Origin: Actinomycetota bacterium
GTDB lineage: Bacteria > Actinomycetota > UBA4738 > HRBIN12
NCBI GenBank assembly: GCA_005885325.1
Contig: VAYX01000194.1
Location: 1 to 6,599, forward strand
Direction of reading: 5' to 3'
DNA length: 6,599 bases
The position numbers and the translations under genes are program-made. Below are positions 1-5,758 of this stretch, in pieces. Position 1 is the first letter of the stretch, and each line of letters begins with the position of its first letter. The notes beneath the pieces were generated by a model. That model was not told where the DNA came from. It made no database searches and saw only the letters and a list, made by a program, of their open reading frames with translations.

Positions 1-143
1 GCCATCGCCGCCCGGGCGACGTGCCACAGCGCAGGCCGGCCCCGTACCGGCTGAAGGACCTTGGGGAGCTTGGACTTCAACCGCTTGCCCTTGCCCGCGG
101 CGAGCAGCACCGCGGCGAGGGAAGGAACGGTCTTCTCGGGCAC
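1..143 (-). CDS. glmU: GlmU N-terminus (bifunctional UDP-GlcNAc pyrophosphorylase / GlcN-1-P acetyltransferase), partial
   Basis: GlmU makes UDP-N-acetylglucosamine, the cytoplasmic precursor of peptidoglycan. Only the first ~47 residues are present; the gene runs off the left edge. The visible part is the nucleotidyltransferase signature: LAAVLLAAGKGKRLKSKLPK followed by VLQPVRGRPALWHV, matching the family pattern LAAGxGTRMxSxLPKVLHxxxGRPML. The signature position TR is KR here, a small deviation. I place the start at the GTG at 143-141 because AAGGA lies five bases upstream of it. An in-frame ATG at 149-147 overlaps that ribosome-binding sequence, so it is a less likely start. A promoter lies just upstream, so the gene probably does not depend on the tRNA transcript. 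The product call is firm; the start is moderately sure. Confidence 0.9.
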   Translation of the reverse strand, partial: MPEKTVPSLAAVLLAAGKGKRLKSKLPKVLQPVRGRPALWHVARAAM

Positions 144-173
144 GGACATCCTTCGTCGATCGACGCCGAATCC

Positions 174-202
174 TTTGTACCGGGGCCCACACACTCTGGC
201 AA
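174..202 (-). promoter_or_regulatory. Sigma-A-type promoter of glmU
   Basis: On the minus strand, TTGCCA (197-202; five of six matches to TTGACA) is followed after exactly 17 bases by TACAAA (174-179; four of six matches to TATAAT). Transcription would begin near 167, giving a leader of about 20 bases before the glmU start. The promoter lies in the 92-bp gap between the tRNA and glmU; I see no other signal in this gap. This is inferred from sequence alone. Confidence 0.5.
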
Positions 203-235
203 GGCCGCTGTCTGGGACGAGGGCTTCTGGAAGAG

Positions 236-306
236 TTCCGGGGGGAGGAGTCGAACCTCCATCGAGGGCTCCAAAGGCCCGCGTCTTGCCGTTAGACCAC
301 CCCGGA
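236..306 (-). tRNA. tRNA-Gln (anticodon UUG)
   Basis: A full cloverleaf can be folded on the minus strand. The acceptor stem TCCGGGG/CCCCGGA has seven perfect pairs. The D arm is GTCT/AGAC with a seven-base loop. The anticodon stem CGGGC/GCCCT has four pairs and one C-U mismatch at 27-43. The anticodon loop is CTTTGGA, giving anticodon TTG (plus-strand positions 272-274), which reads CAA/CAG glutamine codons. The variable loop has four bases, and the T arm is GGAGG/CCTCC with loop TTCGACT. The discriminator base is A, and CCA is not encoded, so it must be added after transcription. The loop and stem sequence CCTTTGGAGC is typical of actinobacterial tRNA-Gln. The gene's place between ispE and glmU matches the gene order seen in actinobacteria. 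Confidence 0.95.
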
Positions 307-315
307 CCGGCTCCG

Positions 316-345
316 ATTATCGCCGACGGACGAGGGCGAGGTCGC
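316..345 (-). promoter_or_regulatory. Possible promoter of tRNA-Gln
   Basis: The minus strand carries GATAAT (316-321; five of six matches to TATAAT), with GCGACC (340-345) 18 bases upstream as a weak -35 (GAC core only). Transcription would begin only a few bases before the mature tRNA 5' end at 306. The site sits in the 56-bp gap after the ispE stop. The -10 is convincing; the -35 is not. Confidence 0.35.
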
Positions 346-362
346 CACCGTTCTGCGGACGC

Positions 363-1223
363 TCAGCGTGGGCCGGCGACGACCCGCGCCGAGGGCCACC
401 GCCTGGCCAAGGATCCCGCGTGGCCCTGGTCGCGAGCCAGCCCCGCAACCGACGATCCGCTCCCGCTCATCACGGCGCCTAGCGCTCCGGCTTCGAGCAG
501 CGCCGCCTTGGCCTCGGCCAATTCCGGGTGGCGGGCGAACACCGGAGGTTCCAGGTCGTTGAACAGCAGTGGCCCCAGTGTCTCGGGATCCCCCTTCGTG
601 GCGGCCATTAGGAGGGGAGCGGGATCGGGGCCCGACGGAGCCCGGTCCTCGTCCCACCAGCGGTACGCGTCGGGCGAGCGAACGCCGAAATCGAACGAGC
701 GGAGGACCCACCACAGCCCGTCCACGGTGACGGGATCGATCACGTCACCTCGCCCCTGCACGAGCACCGGGCCCCCGGCCAGCATGGCCGGGACGTCGGA
801 CCCAACCCGTGCGGCGATGTCGGCGAGCGCTTCCATGTCCAGCCGGCAACCCCAGAGCTCGTTCAGCGCCCCGAGGGTGGCGGCGGCGTCGGCGCTCCCG
901 CCGCCGAGTCCAGCGGCCACCGGGATCAGCTTCTCGATCTCCACCTCGGCCCCACCCGCGTGCTCGCACTCGTCCGCCAGGGAGAGCGCGGCGACCAACG
1001 CCAGGTTGAGCCCACCGGCGGGGACCGTGCCGGCGAGATCGTCGGCGCCCTTCACGGTCACCCGGAGCTCATCGGCGACCCGGGCCGTGATCCGATCCGC
1101 CAACGAGACCGGCACGACGAGGCTCTCGATGTCGTGGTAGCCGTCGTCCCGAGCCCGAAGGACGCGAAGGAACACGTTGATCTTGGCGTTCGCCTGACGA
1201 CGGACGGCGGCCCGACGGGTCAT
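363..1223 (-). CDS. ispE: 4-diphosphocytidyl-2-C-methyl-D-erythritol kinase IspE
   Basis: IspE is the ATP-dependent GHMP kinase that phosphorylates CDP-methylerythritol in the MEP pathway, supplying isoprenoids such as the lipid carrier for cell-wall synthesis. The 286-residue length is normal for the family. Visible motifs are NAKINVFL near residue 12 (catalytic Lys14), the ATP-binding Gly/Ser loop PVAAGLGGGSADAA at 101-114, GSDVP at 141-145 with the catalytic Asp143, and the C-terminal GHMP motif GAVMSGSGSSVAG at 249-261. The ATG overlaps the rsmA stop in an ATGA junction. GAGGGAG lies seven bases upstream (1231-1237), so translation is probably coupled to rsmA. No oddity is seen. Confidence 0.97.
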   Translation of the reverse strand: MTRRAAVRRQANAKINVFLRVLRARDDGYHDIESLVVPVSLADRITARVADELRVTVKGADDLAGTVPAGGLNLALVAALSLADECEHAGGAEVEIEKLIPVAAGLGGGSADAAATLGALNELWGCRLDMEALADIAARVGSDVPAMLAGGPVLVQGRGDVIDPVTVDGLWWVLRSFDFGVRSPDAYRWWDEDRAPSGPDPAPLLMAATKGDPETLGPLLFNDLEPPVFARHPELAEAKAALLEAGALGAVMSGSGSSVAGLARDQGHAGSLARRWPSARVVAGPR

Positions 1224-2164
1224 CGGAGGACTCCCTCGCGCTGAAGGGCCTGGGCGATCCGGGCGAATTCCGGGAGTCCCAGCCGTTCGGCCCGGACGTC
1301 GGGCTCCACACCACTATCGGACAGGACCCGCGCCGCCGAAGGTGCGTCCAGCCCCAGGCGCCGGAGGGCGTTGCCCATCGTCTTCCGCCGCTCCGCGAAC
1401 CCCTCGTCGATCACCCGGAAGAGCGCGGCCCGGTCGGCATCGACCGGCGCGGGCCGGGGGGTCAGGCGCACCGTGACCGACTCGACCTTGGGGCGAGGCC
1501 AGAAGACGTCCGCAGGGACCCGGCGCACGAGCTCGGCCCGGGCGCGGTACGCCACCCGGATGCTGGCGGCGCCGTATGCATCCTCGCCCGGTTGGGCCGT
1601 CAGGCGCTCGCCCACCTCGCGCTGCACCATCACCAGGTACTCGGTGATCCGCGGCCCCCGGTCCAGCATGTTCACCAGCAGCGGTACCGCCACGTTGTAG
1701 GGAAGGTTCGACACCATCGTCCAGTCGCCGGTTGGGAGCGCGGCCTCCCAGTCCATCTTCATCGCATCCCCCACCTCCAGTCGAACCGCGGGGAAGGGCG
1801 CCAGGACTTCCCGCAAGGCCGGGACGAGCGCGCGGTCGAGCTCCACCGCCAGCACCTGGGCCCCCGTCGCCGCCAACGCCACGGTGAGCGAGCCGAGGCC
1901 CGGACCGACCTCGAGGACTCGATCGCCCTCCTCGATCCCGGCGTCGGCCACGATGGCCCGGGCCAGGTTGGGGTCGGCCAGGAAGCTCTGGCCCAGCGCC
2001 CTGGAGGGGTGGATCCCGTGGCGGGCCGCGAGCTCCCTCAGGGCCGCGCGGCCGAGCCCGGAGCTACCAGGTGAGGCGGACGTCCATGACCCCTTGGCTG
2101 AGCGGCGCGAGGGCCGCGAAGGCCTCGTCCGAGAGGTCGATGATCCGTCCGCCGAAGGGTCCAC
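1220..2164 (-). CDS. rsmA: 16S rRNA dimethyladenosine transferase RsmA (KsgA)
   Basis: RsmA dimethylates the two adjacent adenosines (A1518/A1519, E. coli numbering) near the 3' end of 16S rRNA, a late small-subunit assembly step, using S-adenosylmethionine. Counting from the GTG at 2164, the protein has LGQSFL at 58-63, the SAM-binding motif LEVGPGLGSLT at 84-94, the catalytic NLPYN at 153-157, FWPRPKVES at 221-229 and RRKT at 259-262, all characteristic of the family. The family normally starts about six to ten residues before ALRELAARHGI (residue 41 here). There is no ATG, GTG or TTG in frame between 2164 and that point. The annotated start therefore overlaps the previous gene by 101 bases and adds about 35 Ser/Arg-rich residues that look like out-of-frame translation of that gene. 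Initiation at the CTG near 2041 by coupling is possible. Function is certain; the start is not. Confidence 0.93.
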   Translation of the reverse strand: MDPSADGSSTSRTRPSRPSRRSAKGSWTSASPGSSGLGRAALRELAARHGIHPSRALGQSFLADPNLARAIVADAGIEEGDRVLEVGPGLGSLTVALAATGAQVLAVELDRALVPALREVLAPFPAVRLEVGDAMKMDWEAALPTGDWTMVSNLPYNVAVPLLVNMLDRGPRITEYLVMVQREVGERLTAQPGEDAYGAASIRVAYRARAELVRRVPADVFWPRPKVESVTVRLTPRPAPVDADRAALFRVIDEGFAERRKTMGNALRRLGLDAPSAARVLSDSGVEPDVRAERLGLPEFARIAQALQREGVLR

Positions 2165-3137
2165 GATCGTTGATTACCACGTCGATGCTCTTGCCGGTAG
2201 CGAGATTCGTCACCGTGACCACCGTCCCGAACGGGAGCCAGGGGTGGGCGGCGGTGAAACCGGAGCCTGGCGCGAAGCCATACCAGGAGGCCTCGCCCGC
2301 CTCCGAGCCGTGAACCACCGAGTCGGCCCGCCCGACCACGCGGAGCGTAGGAACGGCCGTCTGAAGCACCCGGCGTGTCAGGACCGTCTTTGCGACGACC
2401 CGCCCGTCCACCACCTTGACCCGGTAGGTCACGAGCATCCTGCCGGTGGATCCGGACTGCGTGATGTTCTCCGATCCGGGCATCAGGGCGGCCGAGTACG
2501 TGGTCAGGGTGTGGAACGGGATGGGAACGACGACGTGTCGCGTCCGCAAGTCGATGTCGACGAACCGGACGGACGTCCCGTCGAGGAGGGGGGTCCTGGG
2601 TGGCGGAAGGACGCGATCGCTCCCGTCGGGCTCGATCCCCATGGCCGAGAGGAGCTCCCGGACCGTGGCCGCGTTCGTGAGCACGTCGTGAGCCTTCCCT
2701 TCCACGACGACCCGAGCGTCCACGATCCGGGTCGGCCCGACCGGTTCTCCCGCGGAGAACCAATTCTCGGTGTGCTGGATCGCCAGCTTCGCTGACGGTC
2801 CGGTCACCCCATCCACCACCCAGACCCCCACAGTGGAGGCGGCCTGCAGGAGGCCGCCGGTGTCCACCACGACCGTCATGCCGTCGGCGAGGGGGGTCGC
2901 CGCCGGCGGGGTCACGAAGTCCTGTCCGTCCACGACGATGCCCCGGGCGTCGAGGAGCTGTCCCACGTTGGAGCTCAGGGTCCGAACCGCCTGCGGGTTG
3001 CCGTCGAGGACGAGGGTCACGCTCTTCTCGAGGACCAGATAGAGGGACCCGACGGCGAGGACCGCGACGATGATCGCGGCATTGCCCGTCGCCCTGCGGA
3101 TCCGCAATCGCCGGACCCGAGTCGGCCGCACCAGCAT
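2064..3137 (-). CDS. Membrane-anchored or secreted cell-wall protein: DUF348-DUF348-G5-RlpA-like double-psi beta-barrel
   Basis: This gene occupies the usual rpfB position but has a different catalytic end. A basic N-terminus precedes a hydrophobic segment at about 20-36, which acts as a signal peptide or anchor; there is no lipobox Cys. Two DUF348 modules follow at ~38-91 and ~136-195, each with a VREL/VGQLL helix, a G(I)xxD turn and a TPLxDG repeat. A G5 domain lies at ~198-269, and an RlpA-like double-psi barrel at ~280-357. The barrel has GEASWYG, TAAHPWLPFG and INDRGPFGGRIIDLS, so the His298 and Asp324 implicated in RlpA lytic transglycosylase activity are kept. No lysozyme-like Rpf domain and no SPOR domain are present. 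DUF348 and G5 are surface or peptidoglycan-binding modules, so a role in peptidoglycan remodelling is inferred. A GTG at 3131 is an alternative start, with AAGGA five bases upstream. A promoter and LexA box lie upstream. Confidence 0.88.
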   Translation of the reverse strand: MLVRPTRVRRLRIRRATGNAAIIVAVLAVGSLYLVLEKSVTLVLDGNPQAVRTLSSNVGQLLDARGIVVDGQDFVTPPAATPLADGMTVVVDTGGLLQAASTVGVWVVDGVTGPSAKLAIQHTENWFSAGEPVGPTRIVDARVVVEGKAHDVLTNAATVRELLSAMGIEPDGSDRVLPPPRTPLLDGTSVRFVDIDLRTRHVVVPIPFHTLTTYSAALMPGSENITQSGSTGRMLVTYRVKVVDGRVVAKTVLTRRVLQTAVPTLRVVGRADSVVHGSEAGEASWYGFAPGSGFTAAHPWLPFGTVVTVTNLATGKSIDVVINDRGPFGGRIIDLSDEAFAALAPLSQGVMDVRLTW

Positions 3138-3156
3138 CCTTCCCCCTACTGGAAGA

Positions 3157-3198
3157 AGGCTTCGGGGGGAACGCCGGCGAGCAGCCGGGCCGAAGCCT
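3157..3198 (-). promoter_or_regulatory. Nested hairpin in the 5' leader of the DUF348/G5/RlpA gene
   Basis: A perfect nine-base outer stem (AGGCTTCGG at 3157-3165 with CCGAAGCCT at 3190-3198) encloses a five-base inner stem (CCGGC 3174-3178 with GCCGG 3184-3188, loop of five). It lies downstream of the predicted promoter and about 20 bases upstream of the start codon, so it would form in the leader RNA. No T-tract follows, so it is not a typical intrinsic terminator. It could stabilise the transcript or influence ribosome access; I do not recognise a known riboswitch. Confidence 0.4.
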
Positions 3199-3215
3199 CC
3201 ATGAGCACTGGCGGC

Positions 3216-3244
3216 ACCGTATCAACCCTCAACCCTCACTGCAA
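3216..3244 (-). promoter_or_regulatory. Predicted promoter of the DUF348/G5/RlpA gene
   Basis: Minus-strand TTGCAG (3239-3244) is followed, 17 bases later, by TACGGT (3216-3221). Each hexamer matches the consensus at three positions (TTG, and T-A-----T), which is ordinary for a GC-rich actinobacterium. The spacer contains the tandem repeat GAGGGTT GAGGGTT (3224-3237). Transcription would begin near 3209, about 70 bases before the start codon, and the leader would include the hairpin. Confidence 0.4.
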
Positions 3245-3253
3245 ACTTGAAAG

Positions 3254-3267
3254 CGAACGTGTGTTCG
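3254..3267. promoter_or_regulatory. LexA-binding SOS box
   Basis: CGAACGTGTGTTCG fits the Gram-positive/actinobacterial LexA consensus CGAAC-RNRY-GTTCG at every position on either strand. It is intergenic, 24 bases past the tatD stop and nine bases upstream of the predicted -35 of the cell-wall gene on the minus strand. No divergent gene on the plus strand could be the target. LexA bound here would be placed to repress the cell-wall gene until DNA damage triggers its self-cleavage. The match is seen directly; regulation is inferred. Confidence 0.65.
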
Positions 3268-3290
3268 AGGGCCTCAAACCCCCTGAACCG

Positions 3291-4067
3291 CTACTGAAGC
3301 CGGTTGAATGCGGCTCGTGCGTTCGCCGACGTCGCATCGCGGACCGCTTCGAACGAGATGGCGCGGACCGTGGCGATCTCCCGGATCACCTCGACGACGT
3401 TCGCCGGTGAGTTGTCGCGCCCTCGGATGGCCTGCGGGGCCAGGAACGGGCTGTCGGTCTCGACCAGAAGTTGATCGAGGGGCGTGGCCGCAGCCGCTTC
3501 CCGAAGGTGGTGGTTCTTCGGATACGTGAGGTTGCCGGCGAAGGACAGGAACCACCCCCGGGCCGCGCAGGCCGTGGCGATCGAGGCATCCCCGCTGAAG
3601 CAGTGAAGGACCACTCGTTCCGCCGAGCCCTCGTCCAGGAGTCGAAGGGCGGCCGGCCATGCATCCCGAACGTGAACCACGACCGGAAGCTCGGTCTCAC
3701 GGCTCAACGAGATGTGGAGACCGAAGGCCCGCTCCTGGTCCTCCCTCGGCGATCGCATCCGATAGAAGTCCAACCCACATTCACCGACGGCCACGACTCG
3801 GGGCATAGCCACCATCTCCCTGATCTGCTGCCACCCCTCATCGTCCAACTCCGAGGCGGTGTGGGGATGCATCCCGGCCGTGGCGAAGACCTCCGGCAGC
3901 GACTGGGCGAGGTCGATCGAACGGCGGCTGCTCTCAGGGTCGATGCCCGCGCAGACCAGCCTGCCAACGCCCGCCCTCCGTGCAGCCGCCACCGCGTCGG
4001 CGGGGTCCCCTTCCATCAGGAACAGGTCGGCTTCCTGTGCGGGTGGCTCAGGCTGGGAGGAGGCCAT
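3291..4067 (-). CDS. tatD: TatD-family metal-dependent hydrolase/DNase, lacking the N-terminal HxH motif
   Basis: TatD proteins are TIM-barrel metallohydrolases, often with 3'-5' exonuclease activity. From the ATG at 4067 the protein has 258 residues, a normal length. Clear motifs are AGMHPH at 64-69, GECGLDFYR at 95-103 (metal ligand Glu96), VVHVRDA at 130-136 (His132), VLHCFSG at 153-159 (His155) and VETDSPFLAP at 202-211 (Asp205), ending in the usual N-A-R-A-x-F. The first-strand motif DSHCHL, whose two histidines bind metal, should sit just before QEADLF. Instead the sequence there is Pro-rich (SSQPEPPA). An upstream GTG at 4148 extends the frame by 27 residues but does not supply the motif. 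No clear ribosome-binding site is seen at either start. The gene lies in its usual place after metG. Family call is sure; activity is doubtful. Confidence 0.9.
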   Translation of the reverse strand: MASSQPEPPAQEADLFLMEGDPADAVAAARRAGVGRLVCAGIDPESSRRSIDLAQSLPEVFATAGMHPHTASELDDEGWQQIREMVAMPRVVAVGECGLDFYRMRSPREDQERAFGLHISLSRETELPVVVHVRDAWPAALRLLDEGSAERVVLHCFSGDASIATACAARGWFLSFAGNLTYPKNHHLREAAAATPLDQLLVETDSPFLAPQAIRGRDNSPANVVEVIREIATVRAISFEAVRDATSANARAAFNRLQ

Positions 4068-4166
4068 GGACGGCCAACGATACCGGCTCTCGACCTCGGC
4101 TCGACAGGCGACCGACCAGTCGGAGAACAGCGACGGCCGAGTGTCCACCCGGAGTCGAGGGGGGGA

Positions 4167-4180
4167 GTCTCACGTGAAAC
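4167..4180. other. parS-like ParB-binding site
   Basis: GTCTCACGTGAAAC matches the ParB-binding core GTTTCACGTGAAAC at 13 of 14 positions, and the longer 16-base Bacillus consensus at 13 of 16. It lies in the 133-bp gap between metG and tatD (4068-4200), outside either candidate tatD start. A perfect 10-bp palindrome CGCGGCCGCG (4180-4189) directly abuts it. parS sites cluster near replication origins, and this same gene cluster is origin-proximal in B. subtilis, which fits. Binding is inferred from the sequence match only. Confidence 0.55.
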
Positions 4181-4200
4181 GCGGCCGCGCGAACCCTCAC

Positions 4201-5739
4201 CTAGGAGTCGAGGCGCGGGAACAGGGGTTCCCCCTTCGTGGTCCTGGTGCCGGGAGCCAGGCGTCCCCATTCCGCCGCTTCCGGCACGTTCTGGGCCGCC
4301 AGTGGCTCGGAAATCCCCAGTTGTGTCCACAACCTGCCGGCCGCGCCGGGCATGACCGGGGATAACAGGACCGCCAGGATCCGAAGGATCTCCGCCGCCG
4401 CGTACAGCACGCCCGCCAGGTCGTCGCGGCGCTCCGGATCCTTGGCCAGCCGCCAGGGCGCCCGCTCGACAAGGTACTGGTTCGCCCGGCCGACGAGCTC
4501 CCAGACCGCGGCTACCGCAGGGGTCAAGGCGACGTCGAGCATGAGGCCGTCGTAGCGGCTGGTGACGTCCTTGACCAAGGCCGGGAGATCGCCCTCCATC
4601 CCGGTGGCAGGGACCTCGGGGACCAGGCCGTCGTAGTAGGACCCCAGCATCGCCAGGACCCGGCTGGCCAGGTTCCCCAGGCCGTTCGCAAGGTCGGCGT
4701 GGTAGCGATCGTTCATCGATTCGAAGGAGAAGCTCCCGTCCTGGCCGAACTGGATCTCCCGGATGAAGTAGTACCGGTATGCGTCGACCCCGAAATGATC
4801 CACGAGCTCGAAGGGATGGATCCCGGTGGCGTTGGTCTTCGACATCTTCTGGCCTCCGACCGTCAGGAACCCGTGGGCCCAGACCTGCTCGGGAGGCTCG
4901 ATGTCCGCGGCCATCAGCATGGCCGGCCAGTAGATCGCGTGCTGGCGGAGGATGTCCTTGCCGATCATGTGGATGTTCGCCGGCCACACCCGGGCGAACC
5001 GCTCGGGGTCCGAGCCGTACCCGGCGGCCGTGATGTAGTTGGTGAGAGCGTCGAACCACACGTAGTTCACGTGGGCCGGGTCCCACGGAAGCGGGATGCC
5101 CCACCGGAACGACGTCCGGCTGATGGAGAAGTCCTGAAGGCCGCCCCGGACCACCGACAGGACCTCGTTCCGCCTGACCTCGGGCTGGACCGCCTTGGGA
5201 TGGGCCTCATAGTGCCGGAGCAGCCGGTCGGCATACGCGGAGAGACGGAAGAAGTAGTTCTCCTCCCGCATGGCCTCGACGGGGATGCCGTGGATCGGGC
5301 ACCTGCCGTCGACGAGCTCGTCCTCGGTGTAGTACAGCTCGCACGACACGCAGTACAGGCCTTCATAGGTCCCCAGGTAGATGTCATCCCGGCCGTTGTC
5401 GTGCACGGTCTGGAGGAGCTTCTTCACCGCCGCCTCGTGCCGGGACTCGGTGGTCCGGATGTAGTCGTCGTAGGCGATGTCCAGGCGGGCCCAGACCTCC
5501 CGCCACCGGGGCTCCATCGAGTCCACCCACTCCTTGGGGCTCATCCCGGCGGCCTCCGCCGCCCGCTGGAGCTTCAGGCCGTGCTCGTCGGTTCCGGTGA
5601 GGTGGAAGACCTCCTCCCCACGGAGTCGGTGGTACCGGGCGATGAAGTCGGTGGCCACCGCGTCGTAGGCGTGGCCGATGTGAGGGACGTCGTTCGGGTA
5701 GTAGATCGGGGTGGTGATGTAGAAGACGTCCCGGCCCAT
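4201..5739 (-). CDS. metG: Methionyl-tRNA synthetase
   Basis: MetRS is a cytoplasmic class I synthetase that charges methionine onto initiator and elongator tRNA-Met. The 512-residue protein starts with the typical FYITTPIYYPN strand. It has HIGH at 20-23, the zinc knuckle CVSC at 130-133 with CPIH at 147-150 (one CxxC...CxxH site), and KMSKT at 298-302, with Thr replacing the last Ser of KMSKS, a common variant. The anticodon-binding helical domain follows, with NxYLVERAPWRLAKD near 430-445. There is no C-terminal Trbp111-like tRNA-binding domain. The start is the ATG at 5739. It has no Shine-Dalgarno sequence, but a TAGAAT hexamer sits nine bases upstream, suggesting a leaderless message in addition to read-through from rsmI. 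Confidence 0.98.
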   Translation of the reverse strand: MGRDVFYITTPIYYPNDVPHIGHAYDAVATDFIARYHRLRGEEVFHLTGTDEHGLKLQRAAEAAGMSPKEWVDSMEPRWREVWARLDIAYDDYIRTTESRHEAAVKKLLQTVHDNGRDDIYLGTYEGLYCVSCELYYTEDELVDGRCPIHGIPVEAMREENYFFRLSAYADRLLRHYEAHPKAVQPEVRRNEVLSVVRGGLQDFSISRTSFRWGIPLPWDPAHVNYVWFDALTNYITAAGYGSDPERFARVWPANIHMIGKDILRQHAIYWPAMLMAADIEPPEQVWAHGFLTVGGQKMSKTNATGIHPFELVDHFGVDAYRYYFIREIQFGQDGSFSFESMNDRYHADLANGLGNLASRVLAMLGSYYDGLVPEVPATGMEGDLPALVKDVTSRYDGLMLDVALTPAVAAVWELVGRANQYLVERAPWRLAKDPERRDDLAGVLYAAAEILRILAVLLSPVMPGAAGRLWTQLGISEPLAAQNVPEAAEWGRLAPGTRTTKGEPLFPRLDS

Positions 5740-5748
5740 GGTCGGGCC

Positions 5749-5754
5749 ATTCTA
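5749..5754 (-). promoter_or_regulatory. Possible -10 element of a near-leaderless metG promoter
   Basis: In the 19-base gap between rsmI and metG the minus strand reads TAGAAT, five of six matches to TATAAT, ending nine bases before the metG ATG. A start about seven bases downstream would leave a 5' leader of 0-3 bases, consistent with the missing ribosome-binding site. The upstream region has only a weak GAC-core -35. Confidence 0.35.
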
Positions 5755-5758
5755 GGGG

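Noticed and set aside
61..1140. Long plus-strand open frame opposite ispE, the tRNA and glmU
   Set aside because: Its translation is low-complexity Ser/Ala/Pro/Arg, runs through a tRNA, and lies antisense to clear IspE; it is a GC-rich shadow.
2064..3137. Calling the gene rpfB
   Set aside because: Position and DUF348-G5 modules agree, but the C-terminus is an RlpA-like barrel and no lysozyme-like Rpf domain is present.
3157..3198. Hairpin as an intrinsic terminator of tatD
   Set aside because: No T-tract follows it, and a predicted promoter and LexA box lie between tatD and the hairpin.
2038..3225. Minus-strand 395-codon open frame overlapping the DUF348/G5 gene
   Set aside because: An alternate frame of a gene with recognisable domains; its product is Arg/Pro/Gly-rich without motifs.
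5064..5077. Second CACGTG-centred sequence as another parS
   Set aside because: Only 9 of 14 positions match the ParB core and it lies in conserved MetRS coding sequence.
4016..5104. Minus-strand 362-codon open frame spanning metG and the metG-tatD gap
   Set aside because: It is an out-of-frame shadow of metG; the only interesting part is the SHPH string near its end, reported with tatD.
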